In this document: positions 58,310 through 64,000 of the stretch, piece after piece
Layout of the letters: each line of letters opens with the position of its first letter
How positions within the stretch are numbered: the stretch's first letter is position 1
Assembly (NCBI RefSeq): GCF_000971255.1
Contig: NZ_BBMC01000003.1
Location: 248,001 to 312,000 of the forward strand
Origin: Demequina rhizosphaerae
GTDB taxonomy: Bacteria > Actinomycetota > Actinomycetes > Actinomycetales > Demequinaceae
DNA: 64,000 nt
Direction: 5' to 3'
The notes under the pieces: generated by a model
What the model was told of the DNA's origin: nothing
What the model saw: only the letters and a program-made list of their open reading frames with translations
Database searches by the model: none
Program-made: the position numbers and the translations under genes

Positions 58310-59218
58310 CTAGACGCGCGCGCCGACGAGCACCCGCGGCTCGGGCGCGGCAGGTGCGGGACGATGCGGCGGGCGGCCCGCGTACGCGCCGACGCCCACC
58401 GCGACGAGGATGAGCGCACCGCCGGCGAGCTGGAGCGGCGCGAGCGACTGTCCCAGCACCGCCCAGCCGAGCGTCCCGGCCGTGAGGGGCGTGAGGAAGC
58501 TCAGCAGGCTGACGCGGCTGGCCGGGAGCCGCAGGATGCCGGAGAACCAGGCGAGGTAGGCGAGCGCCGTGCCGGGGATCGCGAGCCACGCGTAGCCGAG
58601 CAGGTTCGCGGCCGTGAGGGCCGGCGGTGGGCCCTCGAGCACGAGCGTCGGGACCGCCAGCACGAGGCCCCCCGCGACCAGCTGCCAGCCCGTGAAGGCG
58701 AGGAGCGGCGCGGGACGGCCCCAACGCTTGGTGAGCAGCACGCCGGCAGCGGTCGCGGCGGCCGAGCCCAGGCCCGCGAGCACGCCCCACGCGTCGAGGC
58801 GCGCTCCCGGCGTGAGCACCAGCATGGCGACGCCGATCACTCCCGTGCCTGCGGCGATGCGCGCCAGGGGAGCGACCCTCTCGCCGAGGACGCCGCTCGC
58901 GAGGGCGGTGACGAGGAGCGGGTGGACGGCCGCGAGGGTCGCGGCGACCCCGCCGGGGAGCGGGTAGGCGGACACGAACATGAGGGCGAAGAACGCGCCG
59001 ATGTTGAGGGTGCCGAGCACCGCCGCCCTCCACCACCAGCCGCCGCGGGGGAGGAGCCGCGTGACGGCCAGCAGGAGCAGGCCCGCGGGCAGGGCGCGCA
59101 GCGTCGCCGTGAGCAGCGGACGGTCGGGCGGGAGGAGCTCGGTGGTGACGAGGTACGAGGTGCCCCACGTGATCGGGGCGAGCGCGGTGAGCGCGAGCGT
59201 GCGGTTCATGCGATCCAT
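58310..59218 (-). CDS. DMT superfamily (EamA) transporter
   Basis: This is a ten-helix drug/metabolite transporter with two EamA repeats. The 302-residue protein begins near MNRTLALTALAPITWGTSYL (ATG 59218, or ATG 59209 in frame) and has LPGGVAATLAAVHPLLVTALAS near 88 at the end of the first repeat and PASRVSLLSFLTPLTAGTLG near 228 in the second, both typical EamA helix motifs. It is divergent from a MarR regulator, and tandem palindromes fill the shared promoter region. It probably exports a metabolite or toxic compound whose presence is sensed by MarR. Confidence 0.9.
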   Translation of the reverse strand: MDRMNRTLALTALAPITWGTSYLVTTELLPPDRPLLTATLRALPAGLLLLAVTRLLPRGGWWWRAAVLGTLNIGAFFALMFVSAYPLPGGVAATLAAVHPLLVTALASGVLGERVAPLARIAAGTGVIGVAMLVLTPGARLDAWGVLAGLGSAAATAAGVLLTKRWGRPAPLLAFTGWQLVAGGLVLAVPTLVLEGPPPALTAANLLGYAWLAIPGTALAYLAWFSGILRLPASRVSLLSFLTPLTAGTLGWAVLGQSLAPLQLAGGALILVAVGVGAYAGRPPHRPAPAAPEPRVLVGARV

Positions 59219-59224
59219 CCATAA

Positions 59225-59267
59225 ATCTTGATGTCAAGATATCAGACATATCTCGACGTCAAGATAT
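59225..59267. promoter_or_regulatory. Tandem MarR-type operators between DMT and marR genes
   Basis: ATCTTGATGTCAAGAT (59225-59240) is a perfect 16-bp palindrome. ATATCTCGACGTCAAGATAT (59248-59267) is a 20-bp palindrome with one mismatch pair. Both share the half-site TCAAGAT and are centred 25 bp apart. Their size and place between divergent genes fit autoregulated MarR operators. Confidence 0.8.
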
Positions 59268-59287
59268 TCCGCTGGCAGGATGGGCCC

Positions 59288-59836
59288 ATGACGGGAGACC
59301 AGGGGCGGCGACGGGACGCGATCGACCGGATCCTCGACGAGTGGGCCCATGAGCGCCCGGACCTCGACGTGAGCGCGCTGGCGGTGATCGGCCGGCTGTC
59401 GCGCTACGCGGCGCTCGTCCAGGCCCGGCTCGACGCGGTGTTCGCTGAGCACGGCCTGCAGTCGTGGGAGTTCGACGTGCTGTCGGCGCTGCGGCGCTCG
59501 GGGTCGCCGTACGAGCTCACGCCGGGCGAGCTCGACCGGGCGCTGCTCATCACCTCGGGCACCACGACGCACCGGGTGCAGCGGCTCGAGGCCCGGGGCT
59601 TCGTCACGCGGCGTCGTGACGACGAGGATCGCCGCATCGTGCGGGTGCGGCTCACCGGGACGGGCCTGGCGGCGCACGAGGCCACGCATGACGCGCACGC
59701 CGCGAACGAGACGCGCATACTGGCGGGACTGGACCCCGGCGAACGCGACGCGTTGCTGGGAGGGCTCCAGGCGCTCGGGCGCGTCCTCGGGGACGCGACC
59801 GACGAGGCGACGGCCCTGGGAGGCGACGCGCGATGA
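59288..59836 (+). CDS. MarR family transcriptional regulator
   Basis: This is a 182-residue winged-helix regulator. ATG 59288 is chosen because in-frame upstream starts would lie inside the operator palindromes. It shows the MarR layout: dimer helix ALAVIGRLSRYAALVQARLD, recognition region LTPGELDRALLITSGTTTHR near 80, and wing RRRDDEDRRIVRVRLTGTGL near 115 with the conserved Asp-Arg. It very likely represses itself and the divergent DMT exporter through the palindromes at 59225-59267. It overlaps the YCII gene by four bases. Confidence 0.92.
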   Translation: MTGDQGRRRDAIDRILDEWAHERPDLDVSALAVIGRLSRYAALVQARLDAVFAEHGLQSWEFDVLSALRRSGSPYELTPGELDRALLITSGTTTHRVQRLEARGFVTRRRDDEDRRIVRVRLTGTGLAAHEATHDAHAANETRILAGLDPGERDALLGGLQALGRVLGDATDEATALGGDAR

Positions 59837-60156
59837 GGTTCCTCATGAACGTGGTGCACGACAGCACCGAGCCGGCCACCGAGGACGAGATGGCGGCGAT
59901 CGACGCGTTCAACGTCGTGATCGAGGCCTCCGGGCAACGCGTCATGGCCGCGGGCCTGGCGGCGCCCTCGGACAGCGCCGTCGTGGACGCCCGCGGCGCG
60001 CGCTCGTCGGTGACGCATGGTCCGGCCGTCGAGGCGGACGACTTCGTCGTGGGCTTCTGGGTGATCGACGCGCCCGACAAGGACGCGGCCATGCTGCTCG
60101 CGGCCGAGGCGTCGCAGGCGTGTCATCGCAGGATCGAGCTCAGGGCGTTCCTGTAG
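59833..60156 (+). CDS. YCII-related domain protein
   Basis: This is a 107-residue ferredoxin-like fold protein of the YCII family, named after E. coli YciI. It begins MRFLMNVVHDSTEPATEDEM and has the family pattern of a central Gly-Pro region (VTHGPAVEADDFVVGFWVID) followed by a helix with AMLLAAEA. YCII proteins have a conserved Asp-His pair and are poorly understood. Its ATG overlaps the marR stop, so it belongs to the MarR-controlled unit. Confidence 0.75.
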   Translation: MRFLMNVVHDSTEPATEDEMAAIDAFNVVIEASGQRVMAAGLAAPSDSAVVDARGARSSVTHGPAVEADDFVVGFWVIDAPDKDAAMLLAAEASQACHRRIELRAFL

Positions 60157-60218
60157 CGGCTCACCGGCCTTCTGGGCGGCCGCTTCCGCACGCATCGTCC
60201 CGTTCCCGCATAGCGCCG

Positions 60219-60232
60219 ATAATGCGCATTAT
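60219..60232. promoter_or_regulatory. 14-bp perfect palindrome
   Basis: ATAATGCGCATTAT lies in the 197-base gap between two converging units. It shares AATGCGCA with the pilT leader repeat. It is AT-rich at its edges, unlike the surroundings, and could be a protein-binding site. Confidence 0.4.
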
Positions 60233-60246
60233 GTCAGGTTACGTGT

Positions 60247-60269
60247 GGAGGGCCCCGGAAGGGGCCTCC
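60247..60269. terminator. GC-rich hairpin downstream of the YCII gene
   Basis: GGAGGGCCCC (60247-60256) pairs with GGGGCCTCC (60261-60269) around GGAA, with one bulged G. It is placed to stop transcripts from the marR-YCII unit. Confidence 0.6.
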
Positions 60270-60336
60270 CCTCGACTGGTCGGCGTGCTCGTCCCCGTCG
60301 ACGAGGCTGCCGGTCTCACGCGCGCTGCGGCGTCGC

Positions 60337-60359
60337 CCGTGACGGCCGGCGCGTCACGG
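60337..60359 (-). terminator. Hairpin at the end of the minus-strand small-protein pair
   Basis: CCGTGACG (60337-60344) and CGTCACGG (60352-60359) form a perfect 8-bp stem that overlaps the stop codon of the 79-residue protein gene. Confidence 0.5.
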
Positions 60360-60593
60360 CACGCGATCCGGACCGTCCCGAGGCTCGCGCCCGAACGCGC
60401 GTCGGAGCGCCCAGCCCGAGCCGGCCACCGTCGCGACCACGATGACGATCGCCTGGACGAGGTCGACCGCGCCGTCGCCGGTGCATGCCGGGTCGCCGGA
60501 CGCGCACGACCGCTCCGACGCGAGCACGAACGCTAGACAGCCCGCCAGGGCGATCCCCAGCGCGGCGAGCAGCCATCCCCACCGCACCCTCAT
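60354..60593 (-). CDS. Small two-helix membrane protein, unknown function
   Basis: I do not recognise this 79-residue protein. It starts MRVRWGWLLAALGIALAGC and has two hydrophobic segments (about 6-25 and 48-66) separated by a short loop with two Cys (SCASGDPAC), followed by a basic tail. The loop Cys would lie outside the membrane and could form a disulfide. The ATG overlaps the stop of the upstream small protein gene by four bases, so the two form a coupled pair. Confidence 0.6.
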   Translation of the reverse strand: MRVRWGWLLAALGIALAGCLAFVLASERSCASGDPACTGDGAVDLVQAIVIVVATVAGSGWALRRAFGREPRDGPDRVP

Positions 60594-60958
60594 GCGGCAC
60601 CTCCTGTCGCCACGTCGATGGTGCCGGCCGTCGCCTCGTCCACGAGCACGCGGTCGCCCACGGGCGCCGCGAGGCCGATCGTGAGGGCGACCTGGCAGTC
60701 GGTGCTCCACAGCGCGACCAGCGGCGCCTTCGCCCACGCGTGCACCCGTACCTCCGTGTCGGTCTCGACGACCGCACGCTCGGGCTCGAGGCCGCACGCG
60801 TCGCCGAGGAGCACGGTGAGCTCGCGGTCGTCGGCGGACACGTCCGCCTCCATGATCGGCAGGTCCCGCGTCCACCAGGGGCCGAGCAGGACCACCGCGG
60901 CGACGCCGAGCGCGGCGACGATGCCGAGGCCCATCTTGACCGCATCTCCCCTGGTCAT
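60590..60958 (-). CDS. Small membrane-anchored extracytoplasmic protein, unknown function
   Basis: This is a 122-residue protein with no family I know. ATG 60958 gives a short basic N-terminus, one hydrophobic helix (about 10-28, VKMGLGIVAALGVAAVVLLG) and an extracytoplasmic domain with two Cys (DACGLEP and TDCQVAL) and alternating strands. The C-terminus is coupled to the 79-residue membrane protein. GGGAGATG lies upstream on the minus strand. The pair may work together at the cell surface. Confidence 0.6.
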   Translation of the reverse strand: MTRGDAVKMGLGIVAALGVAAVVLLGPWWTRDLPIMEADVSADDRELTVLLGDACGLEPERAVVETDTEVRVHAWAKAPLVALWSTDCQVALTIGLAAPVGDRVLVDEATAGTIDVATGGAA

Positions 60959-61091
60959 GACCCCAGGATGCCCGGTGCCGCTCCCCCGCGCCAGCCCCTT
61001 CGGAGCACCGGGTTCCGGGGCGCGGCGCACCGGCGGCGGTACTCTCGGGCCACAGGCGCATCCGCGCGACGACGAGGATGGAGGGCCCGCG

Positions 61092-61781
61092 ATGACCGAG
61101 GACGACACCCTGACGGACCGCACGGCGGACGTCGTCGACATCTCGTCCCGGTGGCGCGAGCTGGCCGCCACCTTCAGGTCCGCCCGCGTCGAGGCGGGCC
61201 GGGACGACCCGGCGCTCCTCGTCGACCGCAGCAGCGCCGTGGTCCTCACGGCGCCGCACGGCACCAAGCACTACCGCGCCGGCGCGATGAAGAGCGCCGA
61301 CCTCCACACCGGCTCGCTCGCGCTGCTCGCGGGCGAGGTGGCGAACGTGTCGGCCGTGGTCTCCGCGGGCGCGCGCACCGCCTGGGAGACGTGGGACGAG
61401 CGGAACGACGCCTTCGCGCGCCACCTGCGGGAGCTGCCCGAGCGCGCGCGGATGCTCATCGACATCCACGGCATGGGCGACCACCACGGGCCCGACTTCT
61501 GCCTGGGCACCGGGCCGCACCCGGGCCCGCTCGAGAGCCTCGCGGTCGACATCCTGCGCGCCGAGCTCGATGGCTTCGAGGTCGCGGTGGACGCCCCCTT
61601 CGACGCCCGCCCGCACTACACGGTGACCAGCCTCGCGCAGCGCCACCTCGGCATGGCCGGGTTGCAGATCGAGGTCGCCGCACGCTGGCGCAGCCCGCAT
61701 GACGAGGCGGCCGCGCCCGCGGCGGCCGCGCTCTCGCAGGCCCTCACCGCGGTCGAGGAGCAGGTCCGCGAGGCCGCCTGA
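61092..61781 (+). CDS. N-formylglutamate amidohydrolase-like metallohydrolase
   Basis: The 229-residue protein contains VVLTAPHGTKHYRAG near 48, LIDIHGMGDHHGPDFCLG near 125 and LQIEVAARWR near 193, a His/Asp/Glu set resembling the N-formylglutamate deformylase family, whose members cut N-formyl or similar amides with zinc. The N-terminal 40 residues are not conserved. GGAGGG precedes the ATG and TACTCT (61040-61045) is a possible -10 in the 133-base divergent gap. The substrate is unknown, and family membership is moderately sure. Confidence 0.6.
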   Translation: MTEDDTLTDRTADVVDISSRWRELAATFRSARVEAGRDDPALLVDRSSAVVLTAPHGTKHYRAGAMKSADLHTGSLALLAGEVANVSAVVSAGARTAWETWDERNDAFARHLRELPERARMLIDIHGMGDHHGPDFCLGTGPHPGPLESLAVDILRAELDGFEVAVDAPFDARPHYTVTSLAQRHLGMAGLQIEVAARWRSPHDEAAAPAAAALSQALTAVEEQVREAA

Positions 61782-61801
61782 GCCCGCGCTACCCTGCCCG
61801 G

Positions 61802-62455
61802 GTGACCTCCAGCAGCCTCCCGAGCACCATCGCCGCGCCCGTGGAGCACACGCTCGAGATCAAGAGGTCGGTCTTCCTCACGCATCTGGCGCCCGCGCGC
61901 ACCGTCGAGGAGGCGGACGCGGTCATCGCGTCGATCCGCAAGCTCCGATGGGACGCTCGCCACCACTGCACGGCCCTGATCGTGGGCACCCACGCCGACC
62001 GGCAGCGCAGCAGCGACGACGGCGAGCCCGCCGGGACCGCGGGCGTGCCGATGCTCGAGGTGCTGCGCCGGCGCGAGATGACCGACGTGGTCGCCGTCGT
62101 GAGCCGCTGGTTCGGCGGCGTCCTCCTGGGCGCGGGCGGCCTCGTCCGCGCCTACGGCAACGCGGTCGCTGGGGCGCTCGACGAGGCCGCGATCGTCCAC
62201 CGCGCCCTCCGCACCCACGTCTCCATGGACGTCCCGCACGCGGACGCGGGCCGCGTACTCGCCTTCCTCCACCAGTGGGTGGGGACCCACGATGCGGTGC
62301 TGGACTCCCCCGCCTACGGCCAGGCGGCCACGCTGTCCCTGTGGGTGCCGCAGGACCAGGTCGACGCGCTGAACGCCGACCTCGCGGCCCACACCGGCGG
62401 CGCGATCGCCACCGAAGCAGGCGAGATCCGGGTGGTCGACGTCCCGGCTCGATAG
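61802..62455 (+). CDS. IMPACT/YigZ family protein
   Basis: The 217-residue protein has the N-terminal UPF0029 domain with EIKRSVFLTHLAPA near 18, SSDDGEPAGTAGVPMLEVL near 71 and VVSRWFGGVLLGAGGLVRAY near 98, the signature of YigZ/IMPACT proteins, plus the C-terminal DUF1949-like domain. The family is linked to translation control in eukaryotes, but the bacterial role is not settled. TACCCT (61790-61795) is 6 bases before the GTG, so the mRNA is probably leaderless. Confidence 0.9.
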   Translation: MTSSSLPSTIAAPVEHTLEIKRSVFLTHLAPARTVEEADAVIASIRKLRWDARHHCTALIVGTHADRQRSSDDGEPAGTAGVPMLEVLRRREMTDVVAVVSRWFGGVLLGAGGLVRAYGNAVAGALDEAAIVHRALRTHVSMDVPHADAGRVLAFLHQWVGTHDAVLDSPAYGQAATLSLWVPQDQVDALNADLAAHTGGAIATEAGEIRVVDVPAR

Positions 62456-62465
62456 GGTGGGCTCC

Positions 62466-63035
62466 ATGCGACGTGTGCTCCTGGTGATCCCGCTGCTCGC
62501 CATCGCCGCGTGCTCCCCCACGCCTCCCACCGACATGCCCGACGACGTCGCCGCGCAGTTCGAGGAGCTCGAGACCGCCGTCGAGGACTGGTCCGAGGCG
62601 GACACGATCGAGGACGCGCACGCCGCTGCGGAGGCCTCCCGCAACCTCATCATGGGTCCCGGCGGACCTCTCTACGGCGACGCCGACGCCGACGGCGAGA
62701 TCGCCGGCGCCAGTGAGATGGGGCTGCTGCCCGGCGACGCCGGCGAGCCCGGCCTGGTCCACGACCCCGCCGTCAACCCGTGCGTCGAGCGCGACGTCCT
62801 GGGCGGCACGTGGGAGCGCCCGCAGGCGCGGTGGGCCGAGGTCATCGACGCGATCGGCGCGTGGACCGAGTCGAACAACACGTTCCCGTCGCTCGCGTCG
62901 CACCCGCAGCGCGTGGTGGGGTGGGCGACGCTCACGCTCGCTACCGACGACCTCGACACCGCGCTCGAGTACTCGAGCCACGCGCAGCTCCACGTCGACG
63001 TCACCCGCGCGGCCTACGAGGACTGCGACGCCTGA
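62466..63035 (+). CDS. Predicted lipoprotein, unknown function
   Basis: ATG 62466, 7 bases after TAGGGT (62453-62458), gives MRRVLLVIPLLAIAACSPTP with a clear lipobox (LAIAAC, Cys17), so the protein should be lipidated by Lgt and, through Lnt, triacylated. The mature 170 or so residues are acidic and Ala-rich, with a pair of Cys (NPCVERD and the C-terminal EDCDA). No known domain is visible to me. Confidence 0.7.
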   Translation: MRRVLLVIPLLAIAACSPTPPTDMPDDVAAQFEELETAVEDWSEADTIEDAHAAAEASRNLIMGPGGPLYGDADADGEIAGASEMGLLPGDAGEPGLVHDPAVNPCVERDVLGGTWERPQARWAEVIDAIGAWTESNNTFPSLASHPQRVVGWATLTLATDDLDTALEYSSHAQLHVDVTRAAYEDCDA

Positions 63036-63110
63036 CGTCCCCCCTGGCAGCGGCGCCTCCCGCCGCCCCCGGCGCGCCGCATCGTCCCGCCGTCGCACCC
63101 CCGTGGCAAA

Positions 63111-63128
63111 GTAACAAGATGTAACAAG
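63111..63128 (+). promoter_or_regulatory. Tandem GTAACAAG repeats before the AAA ATPase gene
   Basis: GTAACAAG occurs at 63111-63118 and 63121-63128, exactly 10 bp apart, so both copies face the same side of the helix. They lie 20 bases before the ATPase start and stand out as AT-rich. They may be a regulator-binding site. Confidence 0.4.
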
Positions 63129-63147
63129 GCGTCATCAGGAGGCGACG

Positions 63148-64000
63148 ATGGTCAACCCCTTCAAGCCGACCGCGGGCGCGGTCCCTCCCCTGCTGGTGGG
63201 CCGCGCCGCGCTGCTCGCGGAGGTCGACGAGGGGATCCAGTCAGGGCCGGGCCACCCGGCGCGCATCACGATCTTCACCGGCGCCCGCGGCACCGGCAAG
63301 ACGGTCATGCTCACCGAGTCGGGCGACCGCGCGATGACGCACGGCTGGCTCGTCATCGACGAGTCCGCCTCCCCCGGCATGCTCGCGCGCATCGGCGAGG
63401 CCGTCGACCGCCTGCTCGAGGGGGTGAGCCCGCGCGCCCGCCGCCGCATCACCGGGATGTCCATCGGCGGTATCGGCGGCGTCGAGACGGAGCTCACACC
63501 GCAGCTCGCCGAGGGCGTCCGCCACCGCATCGGCCGGCTGCTCGACACGCTCGAGGCGGACGGCACGGGCCTGCTCGTCACGGTCGACGAGGTGCACGCG
63601 CGCTCGGACGACCTGCGCGAGCTCGCCCTCATCACGCAGCACCTCGTGCGCGAGAACCGGGAGTTCGCCATCGTGATGGCGGGGCTGCCGTCGGCCGTCT
63701 CGGACCTGCTGCGCAGCGACGCGCAGGGCCGCGTGCTCACGTTCCTGCGCCGCGCGGACAAGCACGTGCTCGCCGACGTGGAGGTCGACGAGGTCCACGA
63801 CGCGCTCGTGCAGACGGTCACGGAGAACGGCCGCACGATCGACGAGGACGCCGCGCGCGCGGCGGCCGAGGCCACGCACGGCTACCCGTTCCTCATCCAG
63901 CTCGTCGGCTTCCACGTCTGGCGCGCCGCGGGCGACGGCGATCGGATCACGCGGGACCACGTCTCGACGGGCGTCGAGGCGGCGCGCGAGAGGCTCGGCA
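63148..64000 (+). CDS. AAA family ATPase, 3'-truncated by the window
   Basis: The frame is open from ATG 63148 (AGGAGG 5 bases upstream) to the window end, giving 284 residues. VGRAALLAEVDEGIQ near 18, Walker A FTGARGTGKTVML near 48, Walker B LLVTVDEVHARSDD near 148, sensor 1 FAIVMAGLPSAV near 174 and the later HGYPFLIQLVGFHVW near 250 match the Cdc6/Orc1-like and STAND-type AAA ATPases common in actinobacteria. The C-terminal effector part, often a winged helix, is not visible, so function is open. Confidence 0.8.
   Translation, partial: MVNPFKPTAGAVPPLLVGRAALLAEVDEGIQSGPGHPARITIFTGARGTGKTVMLTESGDRAMTHGWLVIDESASPGMLARIGEAVDRLLEGVSPRARRRITGMSIGGIGGVETELTPQLAEGVRHRIGRLLDTLEADGTGLLVTVDEVHARSDDLRELALITQHLVRENREFAIVMAGLPSAVSDLLRSDAQGRVLTFLRRADKHVLADVEVDEVHDALVQTVTENGRTIDEDAARAAAEATHGYPFLIQLVGFHVWRAAGDGDRITRDHVSTGVEAARERLG

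Noticed and set aside
60215-60222. GCCGATAA, an exact sigma-28 -10 match
   Set aside because: There is no -35 element at the right distance and no gene starts downstream; it overlaps the palindrome.

Overview
This is about 64 kb of high-GC DNA (roughly 70 % by eye) from the chromosome of an actinobacterium. Lineage markers are mIHF (31143-31457), RbpA (57875-58207), PafB/PafC (46475-48350), a DUF222-HNH protein (21449-22828), an ATPase-degenerate PriA, and many TANNNT -10 boxes 6-7 nt before a start codon. A Micrococcales member (Demequina/Cellulomonas type) is my best guess; the genus is not proven. I saw no rRNA, tRNA, CRISPR array, insertion sequence or prophage gene. Nearly all genes lie on the plus strand in tight operons with 1-4 nt stop/start overlaps, and no gene-free gap exceeds 200 nt.

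Layout. 1-1855: end of mltG, then aroE. 1856-14920: a type IV pilus locus set between aroE and aroC (pilB, pilT, pilC, pilA, three minor pilin-like genes, pilD, pilM, pilN, pilO) that ends in a strong terminator. 14997-21368: aroC-aroK-aroB, a lower-GC minus-strand membrane protein gene, then aroQ-efp-nusB. 21449-22828: HNH protein. 22881-31118: PyrR RNA element and pyrR-pyrB-pyrC-carA-carB-pyrF (UMP synthesis). 31143-39009: mihF-gmk-rpoZ-coaBC-metK-priA-fmt-rsmB. 39051-41265: a CE7 deacetylase and an AGE-family isomerase. 41276-45228: rpe and the riboflavin genes ribD-ribE-ribBA-ribH. 45360-53030: hisE-hisG-pafB-pafC-tatA-tatC-lipid kinase-helY. 53169-57816: lnt, polyprenol-phosphate mannose synthase and a GH3 enzyme. 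57822-64000: a mixed-strand accessory end with rbpA, a DMT exporter/MarR pair with tandem palindromes, small membrane proteins, a deformylase-like hydrolase, an IMPACT-family protein, a lipoprotein and the start of an AAA ATPase.

How the genes fit together. The pilus locus is a self-contained machine: two ATPases, platform, major pilin, minor pilins, prepilin peptidase and the PilM/N/O inner complex. There is no secretin, as expected for a single-membrane cell. Three of its transcription units carry a FliA/WhiG-like promoter match. The pyr operon is probably controlled by PyrR binding a leader hairpin that hides the pyrR ribosome-binding site.

The most unusual signal is a highly iterated non-palindromic word, GGACGATGC(G). 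By hand count it occurs 28 times (12 in one orientation, 16 in the other), against less than one expected from base composition. Six copies lie in the roughly 4 % of the window that is intergenic, and one forms an arm of the carB terminator. This is how DNA uptake sequences behave in Neisseria and Pasteurellaceae, and it is seen here beside a complete type IV pilus locus.
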